NCBI RefSeq assembly: GCF_000020125.1
Contig: NC_010681.1
Location: 3,038,001-3,102,000 of the forward strand
Source of the DNA: Paraburkholderia phytofirmans PsJN
GTDB lineage: Bacteria; Pseudomonadota; Gammaproteobacteria; Burkholderiales; Burkholderiaceae
Reading direction: 5' to 3'
DNA: 64,000 nucleotides
Under the pieces are notes generated by a model. The model had not been told where the DNA came from and searched no databases. It saw only the letters and a program-made list of their open reading frames with translations. How positions within the stretch are numbered: the first letter of the stretch is position 1; each line of letters opens with the position of its first letter. A program made the position numbers and the translations under genes. This document shows positions 26,746 through 36,443 of the stretch, in pieces.

Positions 26746-27725
26746 GTCACACCACCCTTTCCGACAATGAACGGCTCGCGCTGAAAATCCCATAGCATTG
26801 CAGCGTCATCTTCCTGCTGCACGACCACCTGACTCGTCGCATCGACGGATCCGATCACCGCACACGAGAGAGCGCGCGCATCGAATAGCGCCTGCACGGC
26901 ATCGACATGCTCGGGCCGCACGGATAGCAGATAGCCGAAACTCGGAAACGCGGTCACCCAGCGTTCCAGTGCCACGCCGTCGGGTTTGGGAATGCGCGCG
27001 AGATCGATCCGCGCCCCCACCCGTGAACACTCCAGCAACATCAACGCCGTGCCGAGCGTACCCGCCATGCTGATATCTTTCGCGGCGTCGCACAGGCCGC
27101 TCTCCGCCAATTGCGGTAGCAGTTCGAGATCGCCGCGCAGACGCCCGGCCGGTGCATCCACCGACGCATTCCAGAACGGATACGGTTCTTCAAAATGGCC
27201 GCGCAGATCGATCGCCATCATCAGGCTATCGCCCGGTTTCGCGTTGAAGCTCGACAGCAACGCCTTGGCGCGGCCGATAATCGATACCGCCAGTTGCGCA
27301 GCGTCGCTGCGCGTATTCGTGTGGCCGCCGACAATCGGCACGCCGTACGCGACCGATGCCGCCGCCATGCCCGCCAGCACCTCGTCGGCCGCGCCGATGC
27401 CCGGACTCCACAGCGCATCCACCACCGCCAGCGGCCGCCCACCCATCGCATAGATATCGCTGACGTTGACCATCACGCTGCTGTAGCCGGCAAACCATGG
27501 CATGGCGCTGACAAAATCGCTGACCATGCCTTCGATGGCAAAGAGCAGATAGCCGTCGCCATCGGCAAGCGCGGCGCAGTCGTCGCCTAGCGCCACGGCC
27601 TGTGCGAGATCGTGCGTGCCGTGAGGCAAACGCTTCGCCAGCGCACCGACCACGTCGACGATATCGGTCTTGTGACGGAACCCACGGCTTTCGCGCAAGC
27701 TGGCGACGAGATCGGCAACGCTCAT
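26742..27725 (-). CDS. sll0787-family AIR-synthase-like protein (Nit1C cluster)
   Basis: This 327-residue protein is related to the PurM/SelD/ThiL/HypE fold: an early GDDCAALADGDGYLLFAIEG metal/ATP loop, VMVNVSDIYAMGGRPLAVVD and GVPIVGGHTNTRSDAAQLAV. The fold suggests ATP-dependent activation of a carbonyl or amide-type group. Start at 27725 lies in an ATGA overlap with the GNAT gene (27722-27725). It matches the protein conserved in nitrilase clusters of cyanobacteria (sll0787) and mycobacteria. Substrate unknown. Confidence 0.85.
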   Translation of the reverse strand: MSVADLVASLRESRGFRHKTDIVDVVGALAKRLPHGTHDLAQAVALGDDCAALADGDGYLLFAIEGMVSDFVSAMPWFAGYSSVMVNVSDIYAMGGRPLAVVDALWSPGIGAADEVLAGMAAASVAYGVPIVGGHTNTRSDAAQLAVSIIGRAKALLSSFNAKPGDSLMMAIDLRGHFEEPYPFWNASVDAPAGRLRGDLELLPQLAESGLCDAAKDISMAGTLGTALMLLECSRVGARIDLARIPKPDGVALERWVTAFPSFGYLLSVRPEHVDAVQALFDARALSCAVIGSVDATSQVVVQQEDDAAMLWDFQREPFIVGKGGVT

Positions 27726-28333
27726 GCCGCACTCCGCGCGGGCTCGATACGACGCGAATACACTTGTGCTGGCGTGGGCGTGACGAACCCACCAAAGGGC
27801 GTCACACACGGCGGATAGCGGTCCAATTGCGCCTGCATCAGATGGTGCGGCCTGCCGAGCAGCGTTTCCTCGGCGAGCACGTCCCAATGCATCGCGCGAA
27901 AGAGCGGCACATTCTGGCTCTGCACATGGGCCAAAAACGTCTCGCAGCCCAACGCATGCGCGCTGCTTACCGCGAGACGAATCAGCGTCGCGCCGATTTT
28001 TCCATGCCGACGAAACGCCGCATGCACGGCGAGGCGCGAACCGAACCACACGTTGTCGTGATCGCGATGAATCCGCACGGTGCCGACCACCTGCTCCGGC
28101 ATGCCGCCAAGACAACTGACGGCCACCAATTGCTGCGCGTGCCGATCGATATCGTCACGATCGTCCGCAACGAAAATGCCCTGCTCGATGCAGAACACCG
28201 CACGCCGCAATTTGAATGCCTCTTCGGCTTCCCAATTCAACGTGGTCCACTTGATGCGGAATTCACTCGGCGCATACGGTGCGGAATCGATGTCACCGTC
28301 CAGCGCCTCGCCTGCAATCGCTTCACCGAACAT
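27722..28333 (-). CDS. MSMEG_0567/sll0786-family GNAT N-acetyltransferase (Nit1C cluster)
   Basis: This 203-residue GNAT-fold protein has LRRAVFCIEQGIFVADDRDD, VGTVRIHRDHDNVWFGSRLA and the acetyl-CoA loop RRHGKIGATLIRLAVSSAHA. It has a C-terminal extension ending VYSRRIEPARSAA. Start at 28333 is 2 bp after the radical SAM stop; an in-frame ATG at 28375 would overlap that gene. The acyl acceptor is unknown; its strict place in Nit1C operons suggests it acts in the same pathway as the nitrilase. Confidence 0.86.
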   Translation of the reverse strand: MFGEAIAGEALDGDIDSAPYAPSEFRIKWTTLNWEAEEAFKLRRAVFCIEQGIFVADDRDDIDRHAQQLVAVSCLGGMPEQVVGTVRIHRDHDNVWFGSRLAVHAAFRRHGKIGATLIRLAVSSAHALGCETFLAHVQSQNVPLFRAMHWDVLAEETLLGRPHHLMQAQLDRYPPCVTPFGGFVTPTPAQVYSRRIEPARSAA

Positions 28334-28335
28334 GA

Positions 28336-29448
28336 TCACTCCTCGTACGACGATAGCGACGAACACGCGCCGCATTTACCGCAGCCCGCCTTGATATCGC
28401 TCGAACGCATGGCCGCTGCATTGAGCATGCCGCCAAGCGGCTGCAACACCGACTTCATGAATTCAGGCGTGGGCGCCGGATGATCTTCGAGCGGCGTGCC
28501 GCTAATCGGCACGAATGGCACCACGAACGGATAGACGCCCAGTTCGATCAATTCGCGCGACATCGCCAGGATCGCCGCCGCGCTATCGCCGAGCCCAGCA
28601 AGAATGTAGGTACTGACCTGACCGCGCCCGAATACGGCCACGGCGGATTTGAACGCTTCCATGTAGCGCGATAGCGGCACGCTTGCCTTGCCCGGCATGA
28701 TGCGTTCGCGCAAAGCGGGCGTCACCACTTCGAGATGCATGCCGAGCGTGTCGATGCCGCTCGCTTTCATGCGCGCGAACCAGCGGTCGTCGTCGGGTGG
28801 CTCGCATTGCGCCTGGATCGGCAGATCGACCGCGGCCTTGATCGCGAACGCGCTCTCGCACAAAATCTGCGCGCCGCGATCCGGCGTGGGCGGCGTGCCG
28901 GTGGTCAGCACCATATGCTTTACGCCGTCGAGCAACACGGCCGCGCGCGCCACTTCCGCCAGTTGCTCCGGTGTCTTGCGCGCAATCGTGCGGCCCGCCG
29001 CCAACGACTGCCCGATCGCGCAGAACTTGCAGCTCTTGCGCCGGCTCTCGTAGCGAATACAAGTTTGCAATACGGTCGTCGCGAGCACGTCCGCACTATG
29101 CAATGCGGCGATATGCGAGTACGGCACGCCGTCGAGCGTCTGCATGCCGTAAAAACGCGGCGCCTTCGGGAAGCTGATGTTGGCGATTGGAATCGTGCCG
29201 CGCAACAGCGCGCTCGAACCGCTCGCATCCGGCGTCTGCGCAACGAAGGGCGAGTGCCACGCGGTGCTCGTATGCACAGGCACCATGATCGTCACGCCGT
29301 CCACCGTCACCGCCTTATGATCCGACGGACCCGCGCCGCCGCGCCGGCTCGCCGCGCCCGCATCCGGCGATACGAGGCGCAAACCGGCCGACTGCAATTC
29401 AGTCATCAATTGCCGGCTCCGCGCCGACAGCGAGTCGCTGGCGTTCAT
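28336..29448 (-). CDS. MSMEG_0568-family radical SAM protein (Nit1C cluster)
   Basis: This 370-residue radical SAM enzyme has Fe-S cysteines arranged C130-X9-C140-X2-C143 ([17 protein letters not shown]) rather than the canonical CX3CX2C. That is followed by [20 protein letters not shown] and an Elp3/biotin-synthase-like barrel. A second cysteine set, CGKCGAC (356, 359, 362), lies near the C-terminus and could hold another cluster. The start at 29448 is supported by AAGGAGG 5 bases upstream, giving a 50-bp overlap with the nitrilase gene. Reaction unknown. Confidence 0.87.
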   Translation of the reverse strand: MNASDSLSARSRQLMTELQSAGLRLVSPDAGAASRRGGAGPSDHKAVTVDGVTIMVPVHTSTAWHSPFVAQTPDASGSSALLRGTIPIANISFPKAPRFYGMQTLDGVPYSHIAALHSADVLATTVLQTCIRYESRRKSCKFCAIGQSLAAGRTIARKTPEQLAEVARAAVLLDGVKHMVLTTGTPPTPDRGAQILCESAFAIKAAVDLPIQAQCEPPDDDRWFARMKASGIDTLGMHLEVVTPALRERIMPGKASVPLSRYMEAFKSAVAVFGRGQVSTYILAGLGDSAAAILAMSRELIELGVYPFVVPFVPISGTPLEDHPAPTPEFMKSVLQPLGGMLNAAAMRSSDIKAGCGKCGACSSLSSYEE

Positions 29449-30433
29449 CGCATCCTCCTTCGGTTGAATTGAAATCGATACTCGATGCGGCCGGCCACGC
29501 CGGCATCGGCGCCACGGTTTCCGCGGGCCGCCGGTTGATCGCGAGACTCAGCAACTCGGGCCGCGCGTAATGGCCGACCGAATCCATCATGCGTTTGCGC
29601 TTGGTGATCAAGGCCATGTCGAGATCGGCGATCACCATGCCTTCGCCCTCGCGCAGCGGTTCGGCCAGATGCTGTCCTTCCGGCGAAACGATCGCAGTAT
29701 TGCAGCCGCCGCGCAGCGCCTTTTGCAAATTCGTCTCCGGCGTCACGGAGGCGATCTGCGCCTCAGTAAGCCATCCCGTTGCATTGACGACAAAGCAGCC
29801 CGACTCCAGCGCGTGATGCCGGATCGTCACTTCGATCTGCTCGGCGAAGATCGGTCCCACGAGAGAGCCAGGGAACTGGCTGCAATGAATCTCTTCGTGC
29901 TGCGTCATCAACGCATAGCGCGCGAGCGGGTTGTAATGCTCCCAACAGGCCAGCGCGCCGACACGCCCCACCGCCGTATTCGCCACCGTCAAACCTGCGG
30001 CGTCGCCCTGCCCCCAGATCATCCGTTCATGAAACGTCGGGGTAATCTTGCGGCGTTTGAGGGCGATCCGGCCATCCACGTCGAAGATCAACTGCGTGTT
30101 GTAGAGGCTGCCGTGATCGCGTTCGTTGACGCCGAGCACCACCACCATCCGATGCAAACGCGCCTGCTCGGCCACCGCCTGCGTCACCGGGCCCGGCACG
30201 ATCACGGCCTCTTCATAGAGTTTCATGTGATCGGCGCCGGACACGACCGGCGGCCGCACGAAAGAAAAGTACGGGTAATACGGCACGAAGGTTTCGGGGA
30301 ACACGATCAGCTGCACACCCTCGCGTGCGGCTTTCCCGATGGCCTCGCAAACCTTCTCGAGCGTGCCGCCGCTGCGCTCGAAGTCGGGTGCGATCTGAAC
30401 CGCTGCGGCGCGCACGATACGTTTGTCGGACAT
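29399..30433 (-). CDS. Nit6803-type aliphatic nitrilase (Nit1C cluster)
   Basis: This 344-residue carbon-nitrogen hydrolase of the nitrilase superfamily has the catalytic triad in context: Glu in [15 protein letters not shown], Lys in [20 protein letters not shown], Cys in [18 protein letters not shown]. It hydrolyses a nitrile to acid and ammonia. In Nit1C clusters it has been linked to assimilation of cyanide-derived nitriles and to growth under nitrogen limitation. ATG at 30433 is preferred over GTG at 30442, whose ribosome site would be too close. The C-terminal tail is Ser/Glu/Cys-rich and overlaps the radical SAM gene. Confidence 0.93.
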   Translation of the reverse strand: MSDKRIVRAAAVQIAPDFERSGGTLEKVCEAIGKAAREGVQLIVFPETFVPYYPYFSFVRPPVVSGADHMKLYEEAVIVPGPVTQAVAEQARLHRMVVVLGVNERDHGSLYNTQLIFDVDGRIALKRRKITPTFHERMIWGQGDAAGLTVANTAVGRVGALACWEHYNPLARYALMTQHEEIHCSQFPGSLVGPIFAEQIEVTIRHHALESGCFVVNATGWLTEAQIASVTPETNLQKALRGGCNTAIVSPEGQHLAEPLREGEGMVIADLDMALITKRKRMMDSVGHYARPELLSLAINRRPAETVAPMPAWPAASSIDFNSTEGGCDERQRLAVGAEPAIDD

Positions 30434-30463
30434 AGTGGTCACTTGCCTCTTGTCAAACTGCGG

Positions 30464-30946
30464 TCAGACCGTCCACGTGTGGATGACCAGCGCATTGTCC
30501 TTGCGGTGAAGCAACTGAATGTCGAGCACGTCGAGCGGACTGATCGGCCGGATACCTTCGATCAGCGAGGCTTCGCCGTGGCCATACAGCGCTTGCAGTG
30601 CGAAGCGGCACGCGTAGACCTTGCCGCCCTCTTCCATGAACTTCGTCAACTGTTTGTTGAAGTTCAGATGACCGGGAAACGCTTCGTCGCCGAGCGTCGG
30701 AAAGCCGCGTTGCAAGCCGAGCGTCACGCCCGGTCCATACAGCAGCACCGATGTTTCGAAGCCCTTACGTTGCAGCCGCGTGGCCTGCAGCATATTGACG
30801 AAACCGATCGAACCTTCGAACGCGACCGTATGAAACGTGACGAGTGCCTTCTCGCCCGGCTCGGCTTTCACGTCTTCGAAGACTTTCTCCTCGTAGTCGA
30901 CAAGGTAATCGCCTTTCTGATGCAGCGGTTTGTTGACGGCTGGCAT
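30464..30946 (-). CDS. MSMEG_0572/sll0783-family nitrogen-starvation response protein
   Basis: This 160-residue protein begins [20 protein letters not shown], with [20 protein letters not shown] and [20 protein letters not shown], a DsrE-like fold pattern. It matches the small protein that begins Nit1C operons; in cyanobacteria the homologue sll0783 is strongly nitrogen-induced. First gene of the operon, 30 bp before the nitrilase, and downstream of the sigma-54 promoter at 31014-31029. Biochemical role unknown. Confidence 0.88.
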   Translation of the reverse strand: MPAVNKPLHQKGDYLVDYEEKVFEDVKAEPGEKALVTFHTVAFEGSIGFVNMLQATRLQRKGFETSVLLYGPGVTLGLQRGFPTLGDEAFPGHLNFNKQLTKFMEEGGKVYACRFALQALYGHGEASLIEGIRPISPLDVLDIQLLHRKDNALVIHTWTV

Positions 30947-31013
30947 GACACTCTCCGATCAGGTTTGCTAAGTAAAAGAGGACGCGCGTTCAAGCTGTGC
31001 GCGCTTCTTCTAA

Positions 31014-31029
31014 TGCAACGGCCGTGCCA
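31014..31029 (-). promoter_or_regulatory. Sigma-54 (-24/-12) promoter of the Nit1C operon
   Basis: The minus strand reads TGGCACGGCCGTTGCA, which matches the sigma-54 consensus TGGCACG-N4-TTGCW at every defined position. It lies about 70 bp upstream of the MSMEG_0572 start, leaving a normal leader. Sigma-54 control fits a nitrogen-starvation operon. Confidence 0.8.
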
Positions 31030-31266
31030 TTGATCGGCCAGGCGAATGCGATCAATCAGCAATCAATTCCGTCTCGATTCGAAGTGCGACTCGAAAAAAT
31101 TTTGGGCGCGAAGGTTGCATATGACTCGGGCATCCGGCGCGAACGCCGTTGCTGCGGCTTTATCGCACCAGCCATGTGCGATTCGCGCATATCTGCGTGT
31201 CGGCGTGGTGCAGTCATTCACCACGGTCGATCAATCCAATCATTGATCGCATGCGAATGCGATCAA
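31029..31266. repeat. Duplicated ATTGATCG/CGATCAAT palindromic sites in the Nit1C-mocR gap
   Basis: ATTGATCG (31029-31036) and CGATCAAT (31049-31056) form one inverted repeat. About 210 bp away ATTGATCG (31242-31249) pairs with CGATCAA (31260-31266), extending to perfect 10-bp arms TTGATCGCAT / ATGCGATCAA (31243-31266). A further CGATCAAT (31228-31235) faces the second site. Both copies share GCGAATGCGATCAA. One overlaps the edge of the sigma-54 promoter and the other precedes the mocR gene. A third inverted repeat, CGTGGTG/CACCACG (31204-31225), lies between them. No gene is present in 30947-31306. Confidence 0.6.
31165..31179. promoter_or_regulatory. NtrC-like enhancer site
   Basis: GCACCAGCCATGTGC matches the NtrC half-site arrangement GCACC-N5-GGTGC at 9 of 10 positions. 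It is about 140 bp upstream of the -24 element, a typical enhancer distance. Only one good site is visible. Confidence 0.5.
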
Positions 31267-31306
31267 GTTCTTCAACGTAATAGAGACCCGAAGAGACCCG
31301 AAACCG

Positions 31307-32698
31307 ATGAGCAGCCCCACACATCACTGGATCAAACGTCTCGCCGACATTCGCAAACCCGCCTATCTGGCGATTCCGGATCTGATCGAAGAAGATCTCG
31401 CCACCGGGCGGCTGCGTCCGCGCGACCGCTTGCCGGGGCTGCGCGATCTCGCACTGGAACTCGCGCTGAACTACACGACGGTGGCGCGCGCTTACGCCGA
31501 AGCGCGCAAACGTGGCCTGCTCGATTCACGCGCGGGCAGCGGCACGTTCGTGCGCGGCCGTACCGCCACTTTGCCGCTCGCGGGCGGCAGCAGTATCGAG
31601 ATGTCGATGAACACGCCGCCCGAGCCGCCCGACTTCGCGATACGTCTGCGAGAATCCGCCGCGCGGCAGATGGCCGACAGCGATCCCTATCAGTTGCTGC
31701 GCTATCAGGACTTCGGCGGCTCGGCGGCTGACAAGGACGCGGGCGCCGAATGGTTGAGGCGGCGCGTGCCGCATTGCGACGCGCAGAACGTGCTGGTGTG
31801 CCCCGGCATCCATAGCGCGCTGGTGGCGCTCGTCTCGCAACTCGCGCGGCCGGGCGGCACCATTTGTCTCGATTCACTGGCCTACCCCGGCATCAAGGCA
31901 ATCGCCGCGCAACTCGGTGTGCGTCTGCAAGCGCTGCCGCGCGATGACGAAGGACCGCTCGCACACGCCTTCGAGGCGCTCTGCAAGACCGACAAGCCCA
32001 GCGCGTTCTACTGCAATCCGACGCTGCAGAATCCGAGCACGCTCACGCTCACACACAAACGGCGCGAGGCGCTCGCCGACGTCGCGCTGCGCTACAGCGT
32101 GCCGATCATCGAAGACGATGCCTACGCGATGCTGCCGCAGAACGCGCCCGACGCGCTCGCGAGTTTCGCGCCCGAACTGACCTATTACGTCACCGGTTTG
32201 TCGAAGAGCTTCGGCGCCGGTTTGCGCGTCGCGCATCTGCATGCGCCTACGCCGCGGCAGACGCAGCGGCTAGCCGGCGCATTGCGCGCGACCACCGTCA
32301 TGGCGAGTCCGTTCACGGTCACGCTCGCGACCCGGTGGATCGCGGACGGCACCGCGGCTGACATGCTCAACGCGATTCGCAACGAGTCGCGCGCCCGCCA
32401 GATCATCGCTTCGCGCATGCTCGGAGCGTGGCGTTACGAAGCGCATCAGGATGGCTTTCATTTGTGGTTGCCGGTGCCGGTGGAAAGCGGCTGGAGCGCA
32501 TCCGAACTCGCGTTGCAGTTGCGCAATCAGGGCATCGCCGCCGTGGCGGGCGCTGCGTTTTCGACCGACGGCAATCCGCCCAACGCCATGCGCCTCTGTC
32601 TCGGCGGATCGAAAACGCGCGACGAATGCGAAGAGGCGCTGCGCATCGTCGCGGAGACACTCGATCATCCGCATCATCTGCATTCTCCGGTGATGTGA
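31307..32698 (+). CDS. MocR-type regulator (GntR HTH fused to PLP aminotransferase fold)
   Basis: This 463-residue protein has an N-terminal GntR winged helix (LPGLRDLALELALNYTTVAR, AYAEARKRGLLDSRAGSGTF) and a fold-type I aminotransferase domain. The latter has AFYCNPTLQNPSTLTLTHKR, the VPIIEDDAYAML aspartate and the PLP lysine in YYVTGLSKSFGAGLRVAHLH. MocR proteins use bound PLP and an amino compound as effector. It is divergent from the Nit1C operon with two copies of an ATTGATCG palindrome between them, so it is the likely local regulator of itself and perhaps of Nit1C. Confidence 0.9.
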   Translation: MSSPTHHWIKRLADIRKPAYLAIPDLIEEDLATGRLRPRDRLPGLRDLALELALNYTTVARAYAEARKRGLLDSRAGSGTFVRGRTATLPLAGGSSIEMSMNTPPEPPDFAIRLRESAARQMADSDPYQLLRYQDFGGSAADKDAGAEWLRRRVPHCDAQNVLVCPGIHSALVALVSQLARPGGTICLDSLAYPGIKAIAAQLGVRLQALPRDDEGPLAHAFEALCKTDKPSAFYCNPTLQNPSTLTLTHKRREALADVALRYSVPIIEDDAYAMLPQNAPDALASFAPELTYYVTGLSKSFGAGLRVAHLHAPTPRQTQRLAGALRATTVMASPFTVTLATRWIADGTAADMLNAIRNESRARQIIASRMLGAWRYEAHQDGFHLWLPVPVESGWSASELALQLRNQGIAAVAGAAFSTDGNPPNAMRLCLGGSKTRDECEEALRIVAETLDHPHHLHSPVM

Positions 32699-32995
32699 CG
32701 CGATCCTCAGACGCCTCTAGCCAGCGTTATTGTCATACGAATACAGCGTATCGCGAGCGATCGATCAGCGCGCAACGACACGCTGTTCCACGCGCATTGA
32801 AAAAGCCGACGCGCAAGAAATATTTCGCGCGCGCTCGACACACCGCCCCGCACCGCTCACCCGCCTCGGTGTGTAATTGAAAGCATTCCCCCACTCAAGT
32901 CCCACTAATTGGAGCCGTATACAGCTTGTGAGGCCACTGCCTCGCTGACTCCGACTCCGACTCCGGTTCACCGCTCACTCCGAAAGACTCCCGAC

Positions 32996-34795
32996 ATGTT
33001 CACCTCCATTCGCGCGCGCATCGTCGCCCTGTGCGTCGCTATCGTTGTGGTCGCGCTCGCCGCCAACGCGGTTCTCAACTATGTCGTCGCCAACTCGTAT
33101 AACGCCGATGCCATCGACAGCAGTCTGAGCGCGGTCGAAAGCGGTCACGCAGGCGGCATCGGCGACTGGGTCGCCGCCAACAGCCAGATGATCAACTCGC
33201 TGCAAGACGCGGTGCTGCAAGCGGATCCGTCCGCCGCGCTGAAGCAGATCGCCGCGGCCGGCAAGTTCACCAACGTGTACGTCGGCTATGCGGACAAGAC
33301 CGCAAAGTTTTCCGATCCGACCGGCATTCCGCCCGACTACGATCCGACCGGCCGTCCCTGGTACAGGCAGGCGGCGGAAGCGGGCAAGCCGGTGGTCACG
33401 CCGCCTTACGTGGACGTAGGCACGGGCAAGCTAGTGGTGGCGTTCGCTGCGCCCGTGGTGCGCGACGGCGCGGTGAAAGGCGTGGTCTCCGGCGATGTCG
33501 CGATGGACAGCGTGATCGCCAACGTCAAGGCGATTCATCCGACACCGGCGAGCTTCGGCATGCTGATCGATGCGAGCGGCCACATCGTTGCGCACCCCGA
33601 TCCGAAACTGACCTTGAAGCCGGTCTCCGATGTGGCGCCGGGCCTGACCGGCGACAAACTCGCCGCCCTCTTCAGCGCCGAGCGTCCGCTCGAAATGGAC
33701 GTGAACGGCAGCACGAAGCTGCTGCGTGCACAGGCGATTCCCGGCACCGACTGGTACGCGGTCGTCGCGCTCGATAAAGCCGAAGCGACCGCCGGCATGC
33801 GTTCGCTGCTGACCGCTTCGGTGATCGCGCTGATCGTGATCGCGGGCATCGCTGCCGCTATCGTGGCCGCGGTCACCGCTGTGTCGTTTCAGCGTCTGTC
33901 GAAAGTGCGCGACGCGATGGATGCCATCGGCTCCGGTGAAGGCGACCTCACGCAGCGCCTGCCCGCCGTCGGCAACGACGAAGTCGCGCAGATCGCGCGT
34001 TCGTTCAACACCTTCATCGACAAACTCAGCCACGTGATGCGCCAGATTCGCGACGCCAGCGAATCGGTGCGCGTGGCCGCGAATGAAATCGCCGCGGGCA
34101 ACGTGGATCTGTCGGGCCGCACGGAGTCTGCGGCGGCGAGCTTGCAGCAAACCGCCGCGTCGATGGAAGAAATCACCTCGACCGTCACGCAATCGGCAAG
34201 CGCCGCGAAGCAGGCCGACGGCACCGCCGTGTCCGCCTCGCAGGTCGCCTCGCGCGGCGGCGTCGTGATCTCCGAAGTGATTGCGACGATGGGCGAGATC
34301 CAGCATGCGTCGGTGAAGATCTCCGACATCATCGGCGTGATCGACGGCATTGCGTTCCAGACCAACATCCTCGCCTTGAACGCCGCGGTGGAAGCCGCGC
34401 GCGCGGGCGAACAGGGCCGCGGTTTCGCGGTCGTGGCCGGTGAGGTGCGCAGCCTCGCGCAGCGTAGCGCGCAGGCGGCGAAGGAAATCAAGGCGCTGAT
34501 CGAATCGACTGTGGCGAGCGTGACGTCGGGTTCGGACCAGGTGCGCCAGGCCGGCGAGACGATGACGGAGATCGTCAGCAACGTTGGCAACGTGACGACC
34601 ATCATTTCCGAAATCACCCAGGCGGCCAACGAGCAGACGCGCGGCATTCAGGAGGTGAACCGCGCGGTCAGTCAGCTCGACGAGATGGTTCAGCAGAACG
34701 CCGCGCTGGTCGAGGAATCCACCGCGGCAGCCGCCGCGCTGCAAAGCCAGGCGGTGAGCCTCGCCAGCGCGGTGACGCAATTCAAACTCGATTAA
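32996..34795 (+). CDS. Methyl-accepting chemotaxis protein with amino-acid-type dCache domain
   Basis: This 599-residue chemoreceptor has TM1 at about 8-30, a periplasmic dCache_1 domain at about 35-265, TM2 at about 270-297, then HAMP and a cytoplasmic signalling domain with the hairpin tip [20 protein letters not shown]. The ligand domain has YDPTGRPWY with Tyr115, Arg120, Trp122, Tyr123, plus Tyr138 and Asp167. This reproduces the spacing of the amino-acid-binding motif of PctA-type receptors. Amino acids are therefore the predicted attractants. Start at 32996 places TM1 at the N-terminus; an earlier in-frame ATG would precede it with an unrelated Thr/Pro-rich leader. The 297-bp gap upstream shows no gene. 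Confidence 0.92.
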   Translation: MFTSIRARIVALCVAIVVVALAANAVLNYVVANSYNADAIDSSLSAVESGHAGGIGDWVAANSQMINSLQDAVLQADPSAALKQIAAAGKFTNVYVGYADKTAKFSDPTGIPPDYDPTGRPWYRQAAEAGKPVVTPPYVDVGTGKLVVAFAAPVVRDGAVKGVVSGDVAMDSVIANVKAIHPTPASFGMLIDASGHIVAHPDPKLTLKPVSDVAPGLTGDKLAALFSAERPLEMDVNGSTKLLRAQAIPGTDWYAVVALDKAEATAGMRSLLTASVIALIVIAGIAAAIVAAVTAVSFQRLSKVRDAMDAIGSGEGDLTQRLPAVGNDEVAQIARSFNTFIDKLSHVMRQIRDASESVRVAANEIAAGNVDLSGRTESAAASLQQTAASMEEITSTVTQSASAAKQADGTAVSASQVASRGGVVISEVIATMGEIQHASVKISDIIGVIDGIAFQTNILALNAAVEAARAGEQGRGFAVVAGEVRSLAQRSAQAAKEIKALIESTVASVTSGSDQVRQAGETMTEIVSNVGNVTTIISEITQAANEQTRGIQEVNRAVSQLDEMVQQNAALVEESTAAAAALQSQAVSLASAVTQFKLD

Positions 34796-34817
34796 ACGCT
34801 TTTGCAGGGACACCGCA

Positions 34818-36398
34818 GTGACGTTCTATAGAAATCTGAAGATCGCCGTTAAGCTGGCGTTGCTCGGCGCGGTGTTGCTGGCCGCGACGATGATCGTGGG
34901 CCTGGAAGGCTGGCACGCGTTGTCGAAAACGCATGCGCTGCAAATCGAGTCGGCGCAATCGCTCGGTCGATATGCGCAAGCCGCCGACACGGCGCGCGTC
35001 GCGCAGGTCGAGTTCAAGAAGCAGGTGCAGGAATGGAAAGACCTGTTGTTGCGCGGCGCCGATCCCGCCGCGTTCGCCAAATACCGTGATGCCTTCAGCA
35101 AGGAAAGCGGCACGACGCACGCCGCCCTGCTGCGCCTGAAGGACCAGTTGAGCGCATTGGGCGCGAACGTGGACGGTGTCGACAAGGCGCTCGCCACGCA
35201 CGCTTCGTTGCAGGACAGTTACATCGATGCGCTCAAGCGTTACGACGCCACCGATCCGAACACCGCGCACGTGGTCGACGGGCTCGTGAAGGGCATCGAC
35301 CGCGCGCCGACCGCCGCAATCGACGACATCGTCGCTTCCGTCATGCAACAGGCGCAGGATTCCAGCGTGCGCACGAGCGAAGCGGCGGAACGCGCCTATA
35401 CGATCGCCACGGTGCTGTTGCTGTCGGTCGTGATCGGTTCGCTCGGCGTCGGCGCATTTGCGGTGTGGTTTCTCAGCCGCAGCATCACGCTGCCGGTCAG
35501 GCAGGCCGTGGGCGTCGCGCAGGCGGTTGCGGCAGGCGATCTGCGCGCGGACGTGGCGGTGGCGAGCCGCGATGAAACCGGCCAGTTGCTCATCGCGCTC
35601 AACGACATGAACCAGCGTTTGCGGCATATCGTCAGCGAGATTCGTGAAGGCGCGACGACGATTTCGTCGGCCACGCAGGAGATCGCGGCGGGCAACCTCG
35701 ACCTGTCGGCGCGCACCGAACAGCAGGCGGCCTCGCTCGAAGAGACCGCTGCGTCGATGCAGCATTTCACCAGCTCGGTCCAGCGCAACGCCGCCAATGC
35801 GCGCGAAGCCACCACGCTCGCGCAAACCGCCGCGCAAGCCGCGCGCGACGGCGGCGCAGTGATGAGCGACGCGGTACGCACGATGGGCCAGATCGATGCC
35901 GCGTCCAGGCGCATCGTCGATATCATCGCGGTGGTGGAAGCGATCGCCGCCCAGACCAATATTCTCGCGCTCAACGCCGCGGTCGAAGCAGCGCGTGCCG
36001 GCACGCAAGGGCGCGGCTTTGCGGTGGTCGCGAGCGAAGTGCGCAGTCTCGCGCAACGTTCCGCCGATGCCGCGCAGGAGATCAAGGCGCTGATTCGCGA
36101 GTCGGTCGCCACGATCGACGCCGGCACGCAACTGATCAATCACGCGAGCAATACGATGGACGGTGTGGTGGCCAGCGCGGGCAGCGTGACGCGCATCGTC
36201 GAATCGATCGCGACGGCAAGCGTCGATCAGGCAGCAGGTATCGCGGAAGTCAACGATGCCGTCACGCAGATGGATCAGGTGACGCAAAGCAACGCGGCGC
36301 TCGTCGAGCAGGCGGCTGCCGCAGCCGATGCGGTGCAAAGCAAGGCATCGGGGCTCGTGCAAAGCGTGAGTTTCTTCAGGCTGGGCGCCGCGGCTTGA
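34818..36398 (+). CDS. Methyl-accepting chemotaxis protein with four-helix-bundle ligand domain
   Basis: This 526-residue receptor has TM1 at about 10-30 ([20 protein letters not shown]), a helical periplasmic domain of the 4HB/TarH type to about 190, TM2 ([20 protein letters not shown]) and HAMP. Its signalling domain has [20 protein letters not shown]. The start is GTG at 34818 with AGGGA upstream, 22 bp after the first receptor's stop, so both are probably one transcript. The ligand cannot be predicted. The last residues are FFRLGAAA, with no CheR-tethering pentapeptide. Confidence 0.92.
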   Translation: MTFYRNLKIAVKLALLGAVLLAATMIVGLEGWHALSKTHALQIESAQSLGRYAQAADTARVAQVEFKKQVQEWKDLLLRGADPAAFAKYRDAFSKESGTTHAALLRLKDQLSALGANVDGVDKALATHASLQDSYIDALKRYDATDPNTAHVVDGLVKGIDRAPTAAIDDIVASVMQQAQDSSVRTSEAAERAYTIATVLLLSVVIGSLGVGAFAVWFLSRSITLPVRQAVGVAQAVAAGDLRADVAVASRDETGQLLIALNDMNQRLRHIVSEIREGATTISSATQEIAAGNLDLSARTEQQAASLEETAASMQHFTSSVQRNAANAREATTLAQTAAQAARDGGAVMSDAVRTMGQIDAASRRIVDIIAVVEAIAAQTNILALNAAVEAARAGTQGRGFAVVASEVRSLAQRSADAAQEIKALIRESVATIDAGTQLINHASNTMDGVVASAGSVTRIVESIATASVDQAAGIAEVNDAVTQMDQVTQSNAALVEQAAAAADAVQSKASGLVQSVSFFRLGAAA

Positions 36399-36443
36399 TG
36401 GAGCGGGCGCGGCGCCGGTTGTTATACGAGGGCGATGCGGCGC

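Noticed and set aside
26745..28115. Upstream-extended start for the AIR-synthase-like gene (to 28115)
   Set aside because: The extension runs through the GNAT gene and is not family-like; ATG at 27725 in an ATGA overlap gives the conserved N-terminus.
32940..32966. Short GACTCC repeats before the first chemoreceptor
   Set aside because: Only three short units that are in frame with a spurious leader; no structure or known function.
33431..36362. Long minus-strand frames opposite both chemoreceptors
   Set aside because: They mirror the repetitive helical coding of the receptor signalling domains; no start context or domain supports them.
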